Below are positions 1-6,343 of a stretch of DNA of 23,081 nucleotides, one piece after another. The translations under genes were made by a program, and so were the position numbers. Numbering within the stretch: position 1 is the first letter of the stretch; each line of letters starts with the position of its first letter. Location of the stretch: the NCBI GenBank assembly GCA_045647525.1, contig JAZRMK010000025.1:1-23081 (forward strand), given 5' to 3'. Source of the DNA: UMGS172 sp045647525 (GTDB taxonomy: Bacteria > Bacillota > Clostridia > Oscillospirales > Acutalibacteraceae). The notes beneath the pieces were generated by a model. That model was not told the origin of the DNA and did no database searches. It worked only from the letters and a program-made list of their open reading frames with translations.

Positions 1-42
1 TAAAGGGTTTACGGAGAAGGCTAAGTGACAGACCCGACTATG

Positions 43-82
43 TTTCGAGTCAGCCCCGTTATGACCACTTCGATACGTCTCC
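43..82 (-). pseudogene. 5' half of a tRNA-Ser(CGA)-like gene, interrupted at the anticodon loop
   Basis: Read on the minus strand from 82, the sequence gives a 7-base acceptor strand (GGAGACG, 82-76), UA at positions 8-9, a D-arm with a GTGGTCATAA loop typical of class II tRNAs, a GCTGA anticodon-stem strand (54-50) and a CTCGAAA loop (49-43) with anticodon CGA. The expected 3' strand TCAGT, the variable arm and a TTCGAAT-type T-arm do not follow. Instead CATAGTC comes next. Bases 19-13 could still pair 6 of 7 with the acceptor strand, but no T-arm fits between. I read it as a displaced tRNA 5' half or a decayed tRNA; the window edge hides the rest. Confidence 0.5.
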
Positions 83-259
83 GTTTGTTACTTATCCATT
101 ATAATTAGAACTTTGACGGATGTCAACTGTTATTTTCCTAAATTGCCGACTATTTAACAGCTTTTGAACGGTATAAAAACATTGCAATTTTTCTGTCGTC
201 AAATCGAACAAAAACAATATTTGTATTCTGTATGTGTGTTTTAAGACTTTTTTATTTAC

Positions 260-288
260 TTGCTCCTACCGTTGTGATATTATTTATA
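260..288 (+). promoter_or_regulatory. Possible promoter for the first lipoprotein gene
   Basis: TTGCTC (260-265) and TTTATA (283-288) are 17 bases apart in an AT-rich gene-free stretch. The transcript would have an unusually long leader of about 240 bases before the ATG at 537. The -10 box is a poor match, so another promoter nearer the gene is possible. Apart from this box pair, the inverted repeat and the hairpin listed separately, I see nothing in 85-536. Confidence 0.3.
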
Positions 289-319
289 AGTAAAATTAAG
301 GTGATTTTAGTCGAATTAT

Positions 320-460
320 ATCGGTTTTATTTTAAAGTAGGTTTAGTGATTCAAAAAAGGAAGAATAGACAGGGGAATAAAGTCTGAACTTAACAAAATC
401 ATCTTATTAAGTGCTACGATGCTTTTTATTTTAAAATTTTTTTAAAAAAATAAAACCGAT
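320..460 (+). repeat. 14-base inverted repeat in the leader (arms 320-333 and 447-460)
   Basis: ATCGGTTTTATTTT at 320-333 is the exact reverse complement of AAAATAAAACCGAT at 447-460. In a transcript covering this leader the two arms could close a large stem around about 113 bases. The arms are AT-rich, so this may be chance; no known riboswitch signature was recognised between them. Confidence 0.3.
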
Positions 461-472
461 TTGAAACATAAA

Positions 473-495
473 TCCCCTTTATTAGTGTAAGGGGA
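473..495 (+). other. Leader hairpin upstream of the first lipoprotein gene
   Basis: TCCCCTT (473-479) pairs with AAGGGGA (489-495) around a 9-base loop. No T-run follows, so it is not an intrinsic terminator. It lies about 28 bases before the AAGGAG ribosome binding site (523-528) and could be an mRNA-stabilising or processing hairpin. Confidence 0.35.
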
Positions 496-536
496 AACCC
501 GAAGTAAAAAACGTTTTAAATTAAGGAGAAAACACT

Positions 537-1280
537 ATGAAAAAACTTATCGCACTTATCTTGGTATCAATGTTCGCACTTTCGCTTACTGCCTGCAACC
601 CTTCTGACTCGAGAAACAATGACAACGATACTGACTCAAACCCTCCGCAGAGTTCAGTTGTGAACGGTGGCGAGGAAATAGAAGATGACGATGACGTTAC
701 TTCTGATATATCGAACGACAAAGTCAACAGCGACGCAGACGTTTCGTCGAAAAATGAAAATAACAAGAATTCCACTACCTCAAAGGTTGAATCTGATAAT
801 AAAACTGAGTCTGGCAAAAATTCGACCACATCAAAGACCGAAACCTCTAAAAACTCAACTACCTCTAAAAACGAAACCGACAAAAACTCAACTACCTCTA
901 AAAATGAAACCAATGTTGAGAAACCTGAGCAGAAAGTTACCCATTATTTTAACGACGACGTAAGTCCCTTCTGTGTTGAAAATAAGGTTAATGTTGGCCC
1001 CAAAGAACTCTATTTTAAGGATGGAAAACTGTATGTAACCTGCTTCCTTGTTAACGGATTTTCAACAGTATGCAGAAACTTCAACATTACAAGAATGGAA
1101 GTTATTGATAAAACAGGTAAAACCGTAGCTGTTGGCACATTTTCGCTTAATCAGAATTTTACTATTGATCCTTATAGCTACTTATCTCATACATATACAT
1201 TGTCCGGAGCAGATATTATTACAACCGACGTTGATTTCAGTTCTGTTCGTCTTCGTTGCTCCGTTTCTGAATCTCACTGA
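537..1280 (+). CDS. Secreted lipoprotein with Asn/Ser/Thr repeat linker and SLAP-like C-terminal domain
   Basis: This 247-residue protein starts 8 bases after AAGGAG. Residues 1-20 form a lipoprotein signal (KK, hydrophobic core, lipobox LTAC with Cys20), so it should be anchored to the outer face of the membrane. Residues 21-75 are acidic and low-complexity. Residues 77-126 are a KNSTTSK-based repeat linker, which would span the cell wall. Residues 137-245 form a compact beta-rich domain containing KDGKLYVTCFLVNG and DKTGKTVAVGTFSLN; this resembles the SLAP-type extracellular domain of Firmicutes, but that match is from memory of the pattern and is tentative. It is monocistronic: a terminator follows, and the next gene has its own promoter. 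The exact function is unknown. Confidence 0.85.
   Translation: MKKLIALILVSMFALSLTACNPSDSRNNDNDTDSNPPQSSVVNGGEEIEDDDDVTSDISNDKVNSDADVSSKNENNKNSTTSKVESDNKTESGKNSTTSKTETSKNSTTSKNETDKNSTTSKNETNVEKPEQKVTHYFNDDVSPFCVENKVNVGPKELYFKDGKLYVTCFLVNGFSTVCRNFNITRMEVIDKTGKTVAVGTFSLNQNFTIDPYSYLSHTYTLSGADIITTDVDFSSVRLRCSVSESH
765..914 (+). repeat. In-frame tandem repeat encoding KNSTTSK-x-E-x units
   Basis: Four copies of KNSTTSK occur at residues 77-126 of the lipoprotein. The first copy is followed by a longer spacer, and the last two units are 10 residues (30 bases) long and nearly identical in DNA. The high identity of the last two copies suggests recent duplication, so unit number may vary between strains. 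The composition (Asn, Ser, Thr, Lys) is typical of wall-spanning or O-glycosylated linkers. Confidence 0.85.
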
Positions 1281-1283
1281 TTT

Positions 1284-1313
1284 TTTAAGAGGTATCGAAA
1301 GATACCTCTTAAA
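1284..1313 (+). terminator. Intrinsic terminator after the repeat lipoprotein gene
   Basis: A perfect 13-bp stem (1284-1296 with 1301-1313) is capped by a GAAA tetraloop and starts 3 bases after the stop codon. The T-run after it is interrupted (TATTTTG), so termination may be leaky. Confidence 0.65.
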
Positions 1314-1347
1314 TATTTTGTGCCATTATTTTGTTATATACTGCATC

Positions 1348-1376
1348 TTGCTTTTTAGATACCGTTATTGTATAAT
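1348..1376 (+). promoter_or_regulatory. Sigma-A-type promoter of the surface O-acetylation operon
   Basis: TTGCTT (1348-1353), a 17-base spacer, then a perfect TATAAT (1371-1376). It lies about 50 bases before the ATG at 1426 and just after the preceding terminator, so it probably drives the four genes 1426-5838. Confidence 0.75.
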
Positions 1377-1425
1377 AAATAATGATTTTTGTTCTGTAAA
1401 TCTTAGTCTCGGAAAGGGAAGTTTT

Positions 1426-2607
1426 ATGTATAAGAAAATACTTTCAATCTTACTGTCTTTTGTGGTTCTTTTCGGCATCTGTGCGATGTCGGGTTGCGGT
1501 GATAAACAACAGAAAACAACCGATATCGTCGTTTTTTCAAAGGGGGAGTATCCTACTCTTTCCAATCACGCGGCTTTTTTGTCGTTGGATAGCAACGGCA
1601 ATATTAGACCCGACGATGCTTTAACGGTGAGTGAACTTACAAATTCTCTCAACTCCTTGAAATCGGGTGACGGTAGCTTTTCGAGTAATTCTGCAGAAAC
1701 GGGTGCGGTAAGCTATGATGAACTTAAAGCTGTGCTTTGCCGTATGTATGATTCAAATGTTGTTAATGCTGTCTTTGCGACCTCGGGGGCGGCGGCAGTA
1801 AAACGTGTTGACTTTGCCGTAGGTATGTGCACATTACTTGGTCGTACAGGTCAGGAAAAAGTTTCTTTTGAAACATTGACTTTGCCTGCGGATGTTGATT
1901 TCAGTACACCGAATCTCTCATATCTTTTGGAAGCATCTGTGGCTCACACCGTATCGAATAACGGAAGCACTTGGAATGAAGTTGAAATGCCTGCTGATTT
2001 AGATTCGGGATTCCAAAACATTGACGGTTGGCTTTACTATGTAAAGGAAGATGGCTATTTGCTCAAAAACGATAGCATCGGAAGATTACAATTCGGTGCT
2101 GATGGCAAATACACAACGGGTGACAAGGAACTTGACGCTGTTGTTGCAGGAGTTTTGAAAGGCATTATTGAAGCTAATCCTGATGCTGACAGAATGACCC
2201 TTTTACGTAAAGCGTTTATTTACAGTTATGAGCAATTCTCTTACGGAAACCGATATGCCGATGACGGAAATCATAATATTTACGATTTGGGTCATACTGG
2301 CTGGGAAGTAAAGGATGCAAAAAATATGTTCAAGTCAAAGCAGGGAAACTGTTACTGTTTTGCAGCAGTTTTTTGGGCTTTGGCGAGAGGCTTGGGTTAT
2401 GAAGCTCGCGCAGTTGCAGGCACCTGTTTACAGGATTATCAGCCTCACGGTTGGGTAATTATAGAAATAAATGGTGATGATTATATCTTCGATCCCGAAT
2501 GGCAGTGGGCATATATCAATGAGCATAAGAAGTATGATAAAGATATGTTTATGCTTTCATTGAGCGAAGCTTCGTGGTGGAATTACAGATGGGATAAAAC
2601 CCAGTAA
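1426..2607 (+). CDS. Lipoprotein with SLH-like region and transglutaminase-like domain
   Basis: A 393-residue protein. The ATG at 1426 is preferred over the longer reading frame because it begins a proper lipoprotein signal: MYKKIL, a hydrophobic core and lipobox MSGC with Cys24. Residues about 40-150 look like two degenerate S-layer-homology repeats (PxLSNHAAFLSL, then PDDALTVSEL; later VKRVDFAVGMCTLLGR). Residues 255-365 form a transglutaminase-like cysteine-peptidase fold: QGNCYCFA (Cys309 likely catalytic), HGW (His341) and FDP (Asp356) supply a Cys-His-Asp triad. It probably acts on the cell surface on peptide or amide bonds of wall or S-layer material; the substrate cannot be told from sequence. 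It heads an operon with the MBOAT and SGNH acetylation genes, suggesting a joint role in wall decoration. Nine bases separate the GTG of the alternative MBOAT start from its stop. Confidence 0.85.
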   Translation: MYKKILSILLSFVVLFGICAMSGCGDKQQKTTDIVVFSKGEYPTLSNHAAFLSLDSNGNIRPDDALTVSELTNSLNSLKSGDGSFSSNSAETGAVSYDELKAVLCRMYDSNVVNAVFATSGAAAVKRVDFAVGMCTLLGRTGQEKVSFETLTLPADVDFSTPNLSYLLEASVAHTVSNNGSTWNEVEMPADLDSGFQNIDGWLYYVKEDGYLLKNDSIGRLQFGADGKYTTGDKELDAVVAGVLKGIIEANPDADRMTLLRKAFIYSYEQFSYGNRYADDGNHNIYDLGHTGWEVKDAKNMFKSKQGNCYCFAAVFWALARGLGYEARAVAGTCLQDYQPHGWVIIEINGDDYIFDPEWQWAYINEHKKYDKDMFMLSLSEASWWNYRWDKTQ

Positions 2608-2625
2608 CAAAAAGGAGTGCCGATT

Positions 2626-4023
2626 ATGAGTTTTGACAGTGTGTTTTTTATAAGCTGCTTTTTGCCCATTGCATTGGCACTTTATTTTGTGATACCAAAA
2701 GTAAAGTATAAGAACGTTGTTTTACTGATTACAAGTTTTGTTTTTTATGCTTTCGGTTCGTTTACCGGACTGGCTATTTTGTTGGCTCTTGTTTTAGTCA
2801 ATTTTGGAATTGTAAAACTTATAGAAACAGGGAAATTCAAAAAACTTGTTTTAATAATAGGTGTGGCTCTTGATTTATCTGTGCTTTGCTTCTTTAAATA
2901 TCTTAACTTTTTGTTGACCGATCTTTTAGGTTTGCCAAAGTTAGATATAGGACTTGCGGCACCCCTTGGTGTTTCTTTCTTAATATTCAAAGCCATTAGT
3001 TTGCTTATTGATTCCTATCGCAATAAAACAAACGGAAAAGTCGGCCTGTTTAGAATGCTGTTATATGTATCATTCTTTCCGCAGGTTACAGCTGGCCCTA
3101 TTGCGCGTTATGAACAGTTTGAGTCGCAGTTGTCAGCACGTAGTACCGATCTTGAAACAGTTACTTTTGGCATTAGAAGATTTGTAGTAGGTCTTGCTAA
3201 GAAGGTTATCCTTTGCGGCAGTTTCGGCTTTGTTGTTGATAAGATTTTCGCTGCTTCTCCCACAGGTATTGATTACCGCCTCGCTTGGCTTGGTGCTATT
3301 AGTTATATGTTGCAGATCTATTTTGATTTTTCGGGTTACAGTGATATGGCTATTGGAATCAGTGCGATGTTTGGTATTTTGACTCCCGAAAACTTCAATT
3401 ATCCCTATATTGCAGATTCTATCGGCAACTTTTGGCGCAGATGGCATATCAGTCTGTCATCCTGGTTTAAGGATTATCTCTACATACCGCTTGGTGGTAG
3501 TCGCAAGGGCAGGGTACGCACAGCGCTCAATAAGGTTATTGTGTTTACCTTTTGCGGTTTCTGGCACGGCGCTAACTGGAACTTTATGGTGTGGGGACTC
3601 TGGCACGGTCTTTGGTCCGGCGTAGAGAGTATTTTTGCAAAAACTGTCAAAAAGCTCAACGAAAACCGATTTACAAATGTCCTTATGCACATATATACCT
3701 TATTTGTAGTAATGCTTGGTTTCGTTATGTTTAGGGCTGACTCTCTGGCAAGCGGTTGGTCGGTTATTTCTGCAATGTTTACCGGCACCGACTTTTCAGC
3801 CCAATCGACTCTTTTGCTTTTAAGATTGCTAAATGCTAAAACTGTTACTATGTTGATATTGGGAATCTTTTTATCGATGCCTGTTTTAAAATCAATTCAG
3901 TCAAAGCGAACTTTAAAAATTTTGACTCCGTTAAGCCTTGTAGGTTGTTTGTTGTTATTTGTCGTTTGTATTTTAAGTCTTGCAGCTGGCGGTTTTGCAC
4001 CGTTTATATATGCTCAGTTTTAG
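2626..4023 (+). CDS. AlgI/DltB-type MBOAT O-acyltransferase
   Basis: A 465-residue polytopic membrane protein with about ten hydrophobic segments, the usual length for AlgI-type proteins. The MBOAT hallmarks are present: YFDFSGYSDMAIG, NFWRRWHISLSSWFKDYLYIPLGGSR (split here as NFWRRWHISLS and WFKDYLYIPLGGSR) and GFWHGANWNFMVWGLWHGL, with the likely catalytic His at 314. Family members pass an acyl group, usually acetyl, across the membrane to an extracellular partner that decorates alginate, teichoic acid, peptidoglycan or exopolysaccharide. ATG 2626 is chosen over GTG 2617 because AAAGGAG (2611-2617) is 8 bases before it. Ten bases lie between it and the SGNH partner gene, which is the standard pairing for this system. 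Which polymer is acetylated is not shown. Confidence 0.93.
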   Translation: MSFDSVFFISCFLPIALALYFVIPKVKYKNVVLLITSFVFYAFGSFTGLAILLALVLVNFGIVKLIETGKFKKLVLIIGVALDLSVLCFFKYLNFLLTDLLGLPKLDIGLAAPLGVSFLIFKAISLLIDSYRNKTNGKVGLFRMLLYVSFFPQVTAGPIARYEQFESQLSARSTDLETVTFGIRRFVVGLAKKVILCGSFGFVVDKIFAASPTGIDYRLAWLGAISYMLQIYFDFSGYSDMAIGISAMFGILTPENFNYPYIADSIGNFWRRWHISLSSWFKDYLYIPLGGSRKGRVRTALNKVIVFTFCGFWHGANWNFMVWGLWHGLWSGVESIFAKTVKKLNENRFTNVLMHIYTLFVVMLGFVMFRADSLASGWSVISAMFTGTDFSAQSTLLLLRLLNAKTVTMLILGIFLSMPVLKSIQSKRTLKILTPLSLVGCLLLFVVCILSLAAGGFAPFIYAQF

Positions 4024-4032
4024 AGGTGTGAT

Positions 4033-5625
4033 ATGAAGAATAAGATTTTTTATACTGCCTTTATTGCTTGCTTTTTGTGTATAAGCCTTACTTTGTCGGT
4101 TGGAATGGTCATTTTCGGTAGAGCAAAACCCGGATTTAATGAAACATTGAGTGCCGAACCTCTGATTGTTGATAAGAATGGTAACCTTAATGATTCATAT
4201 TTGTCCGATATTGCTAAGTTTATCAATGACGGCTTCTTTCTAAGGCAGGAACTTATAAGTGTTAATAACAAACTTACTGCCGTTATTTTTGGCACTTCGG
4301 GAGAGGAATCAATAATACTCGGCAAAGACGGTTGGCTTTACTATGAATCAACACTTAACGATTACGTCGGCATCGATGTTATGACCGAGCGAGAAGTCTT
4401 TATGGCGGTCAACAATGTGCGACTTATGAGTGAGTATTGTAAAGCAAACGGAATTCAGTTTGGCTTTATGATAGCGCCAAATAAAAATTCACTTTATGCT
4501 GACAATATGCCGTTGCTTAGTGAAACTAACACCTCCCTTAATGCTAACAGAATTATGGCAGGCTTTAAGGAGTGGGGTATTGGTAATGTTGATTTGTTTG
4601 GCATTTTTTCAACCGAACCCGTTCTTTACTATAAAACCGATTCACATTGGAATGTAAAGGGTGCTGCTTTGGCTGCCGACAGTATAAATAAACTGTTTGG
4701 TATTGAAAGCAATTATTACAACGGTGATTTTAGCGTTATAAAGAACGGTTATACAGGTGACCTATATTCGATGGTTTATCCTGCTTTTAAAGGTGGGGAA
4801 GACGAAATCGTATATAATGATAAACTTGAATTTTCGAGTACGACTTCAAATATTCAGCCCGACAGTTTTATAATAAAAACCGAGTCGGATAAGACCAATA
4901 GTATTCTTGTCTACCGCGATTCTTTCGGCAATATTTTATATCCTTTTATTGCTGACAGTTACGGCAAAGCCGAATTTTCGAGAGATACAGTTTATGATTT
5001 AACAAAAGATGTTGATTATTGTTTGATAGAAATAGTTGAACGTAATTTGCCTTGGTTGATTAAGAATATCCCTGTGTTTGAATCGCAACCCGTTAATATT
5101 GAACTGCCGAGTACGTCAGGCACAGGAACTGTTACTGTGACTCGTAGTAAGGGCTCAAAAGCACCCCAAGGATATGACCTCTGGAAAGGTACTTTGCCCT
5201 ATGATGTTGATCTTGATTCAAAGGTTTATATCAACTGCGGCGATAAAACTTATGAGGCAATTTTAACCGAAAACAACGGCTTCGCAGTTTATTTGCCTGA
5301 AGATTCAGAGCCACAGTCGGTTGCCTTTAAATTGAGCGGAATAACGCTCAACCTTTCGGCAATTTGCCTTAGCGACAACACAACTGAATCGATACAAAAT
5401 AACGGTTCGGGAGAGTTCGATAAGGTTGCATTCGATAAAGCAAAAACTTTTATAAATAAGCCTGTCAGTGAACTTTATAAGGCTATCGGCAATCCGTCAA
5501 ATGCCGCATATTTACCAAGCTGTATTGGCAGTGGTGAGGACGGAACACTATTCTATAACGGTTTTACTGTTACAACGTATAAAGAAGGCGACAGTGAAGT
5601 TGTTAAGGGCGTTTGGGCAGAGTAG
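4033..5625 (+). CDS. AlgJ/AlgX-like SGNH O-acetyltransferase partner with C-terminal extension
   Basis: A 530-residue protein with an N-terminal membrane anchor or uncleaved signal (residues 7-29), placing the rest outside the cell. Residues 60-345 match the AlgJ/AlgX/DHHW-type SGNH fold: GKDGWLYYE near 97, IAPNKNSLYAD near 148, TDSHWN (Asp203, His205) and VYRDSFGN (Ser297), giving a Ser-His-Asp triad. It would receive acetyl groups from the neighbouring MBOAT protein and transfer them to a surface glycan. Residues about 350-460 form a beta-rich extension not expected in a minimal AlgJ. The last 65 residues (KPVSELYKAIGNPS, FYNGFTVTTY) look like a small SmpA/BLIP-type two-layer domain; that reading is tentative. 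The ATG follows GAGGTG closely. Confidence 0.88.
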   Translation: MKNKIFYTAFIACFLCISLTLSVGMVIFGRAKPGFNETLSAEPLIVDKNGNLNDSYLSDIAKFINDGFFLRQELISVNNKLTAVIFGTSGEESIILGKDGWLYYESTLNDYVGIDVMTEREVFMAVNNVRLMSEYCKANGIQFGFMIAPNKNSLYADNMPLLSETNTSLNANRIMAGFKEWGIGNVDLFGIFSTEPVLYYKTDSHWNVKGAALAADSINKLFGIESNYYNGDFSVIKNGYTGDLYSMVYPAFKGGEDEIVYNDKLEFSSTTSNIQPDSFIIKTESDKTNSILVYRDSFGNILYPFIADSYGKAEFSRDTVYDLTKDVDYCLIEIVERNLPWLIKNIPVFESQPVNIELPSTSGTGTVTVTRSKGSKAPQGYDLWKGTLPYDVDLDSKVYINCGDKTYEAILTENNGFAVYLPEDSEPQSVAFKLSGITLNLSAICLSDNTTESIQNNGSGEFDKVAFDKAKTFINKPVSELYKAIGNPSNAAYLPSCIGSGEDGTLFYNGFTVTTYKEGDSEVVKGVWAE

Positions 5626-5634
5626 GAGGATATT

Positions 5635-5838
5635 ATGGAACAGAAAAAAATCGACCGTATCAGTGAGTTGACTCGTATTTCGCGTCAGAGGGAACTTACC
5701 CCTGACGAACAGAAAGAACGTGAGATTTTAAGACGCGAGTATATTGATTCCTACAAGGCATCGCTCACCGGGATTCTTGATAATACTTATATTCAGAACC
5801 CTGATGGTACAAAGGTTAAATTAGAACCTAAAAAATAA
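5635..5838 (+). CDS. DUF896 (YnzC/UPF0291) family small protein
   Basis: A 67-residue cytoplasmic protein, the standard length. It matches the family pattern KIDRISELTRISRQ, then LTPDEQKEREILRREYIDSYKASL and an ending PDGTKVKLEPKK. The fold in this family is a helical hairpin; its biochemical role is not established (a Bacillus member belongs to an SOS-response operon). It follows the SGNH gene after 9 bases with a strong AGGAGG site and is the last gene before a terminator, so it is probably in the same transcript. Nothing links it functionally to acetylation. Confidence 0.93.
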   Translation: MEQKKIDRISELTRISRQRELTPDEQKEREILRREYIDSYKASLTGILDNTYIQNPDGTKVKLEPKK

Positions 5839-5851
5839 CTGTATAAAAATG

Positions 5852-5890
5852 TCACTCCTTGGGGAAACTATTTCCAAGGAGTGATTTTTT
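5852..5890 (+). terminator. Intrinsic terminator whose 3' arm holds the next gene's ribosome binding site
   Basis: TCACTCCTTGG (5852-5862) pairs with CCAAGGAGTGA (5874-5884), 11 bp, followed directly by six Ts (5885-5890) and then the ATG at 5891. The AAGGAGTG in the 3' arm (5876-5883) is the only ribosome binding site for the next gene, at normal spacing. In a read-through transcript that site would be buried in the stem. Confidence 0.85.
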
Positions 5891-6313
5891 ATGATTAACG
5901 ATTCACAACTTTTAAATTATGTAAGGCAGAATATTCAGATGGGCATTGACGGGATAAAGTTAGTGATTGACGATACCGTAAGCGAGGATTTTAAAGCTGA
6001 ACTTAAAAATCAAATGGAGGAGTATGACGATATCTATGCCAAGGCAGAGGATATGGTTGAAGAATTGGGCGTTGAAAGACACGATGTCAATGCAGCCGCA
6101 AAAATTGCCGCACATCTGAGTGGTAAAATGAAAACCATGTCGGGCTCAACATCAAAGATTGCCGAATCTATGATTCAAGGCACTACGATGGGTGTCACAA
6201 AACTTATCAAGCATATAAATGAGTTTAATGGCAGTGATACGGTGTTAAACCTGGCAAAAAAACTTATCAGCGTTGAGGAAAGAAATATTGAAACACTGAA
6301 AAAATATCTATAA
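5891..6313 (+). CDS. Ferritin-like helical bundle protein of unknown function (DUF2383-like)
   Basis: A 140-residue, almost wholly alpha-helical protein with no signal peptide or membrane segment. The heptad-like pattern suggests a four-helix bundle: QLLNYVRQNIQMGIDGIKLV, KAELKNQMEEYDDIYAKAEDM, KIAAHLSGKMKTM and VTKLIKHINEF / VEERNIETLKKYL. The Gln, Glu and His placement recalls DUF2383/ferritin-like stress proteins, but I do not see a full di-iron ligand set, so metal binding is unproven. It sits alone between a terminator that contains its ribosome binding site and a bidirectional terminator shared with the HAD gene. Its promoter is not obvious; TATAAA at 5842 might serve as a -10 box. Confidence 0.8.
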   Translation: MINDSQLLNYVRQNIQMGIDGIKLVIDDTVSEDFKAELKNQMEEYDDIYAKAEDMVEELGVERHDVNAAAKIAAHLSGKMKTMSGSTSKIAESMIQGTTMGVTKLIKHINEFNGSDTVLNLAKKLISVEERNIETLKKYL

Positions 6314-6314
6314 A

Positions 6315-6343
6315 AAATGCCGTAGGTTTAACCTACGGCATTT
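6315..6343. terminator. Bidirectional terminator between convergent genes
   Basis: A 14-bp perfect stem AAATGCCGTAGGTT (6315-6328) and AACCTACGGCATTT (6330-6343) sits 1 base after the ferritin-like gene's stop codon. A-rich sequence before it and T-rich sequence after it allow use in both directions. The stop codon of the leftward HAD gene (6328-6330) lies at the tip of the stem. Confidence 0.85.

Noticed and set aside
521..913. Minus-strand ORF opposite the repeat lipoprotein
   Set aside because: It is the mirror of the repetitive linker, which lacks stop codons on both strands; no ribosome binding site and a monotonous Phe/Glu/Val/Ser composition.
765..914. Tandem repeats considered as a CRISPR array
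   Set aside because: The units are in frame, encode a linker, have no unique spacers and no cas genes are near.
1132..1425. Upstream extension of the transglutaminase-like ORF
   Set aside because: It overlaps the previous gene, the terminator and the promoter; the ATG at 1426 starts a proper lipoprotein signal.
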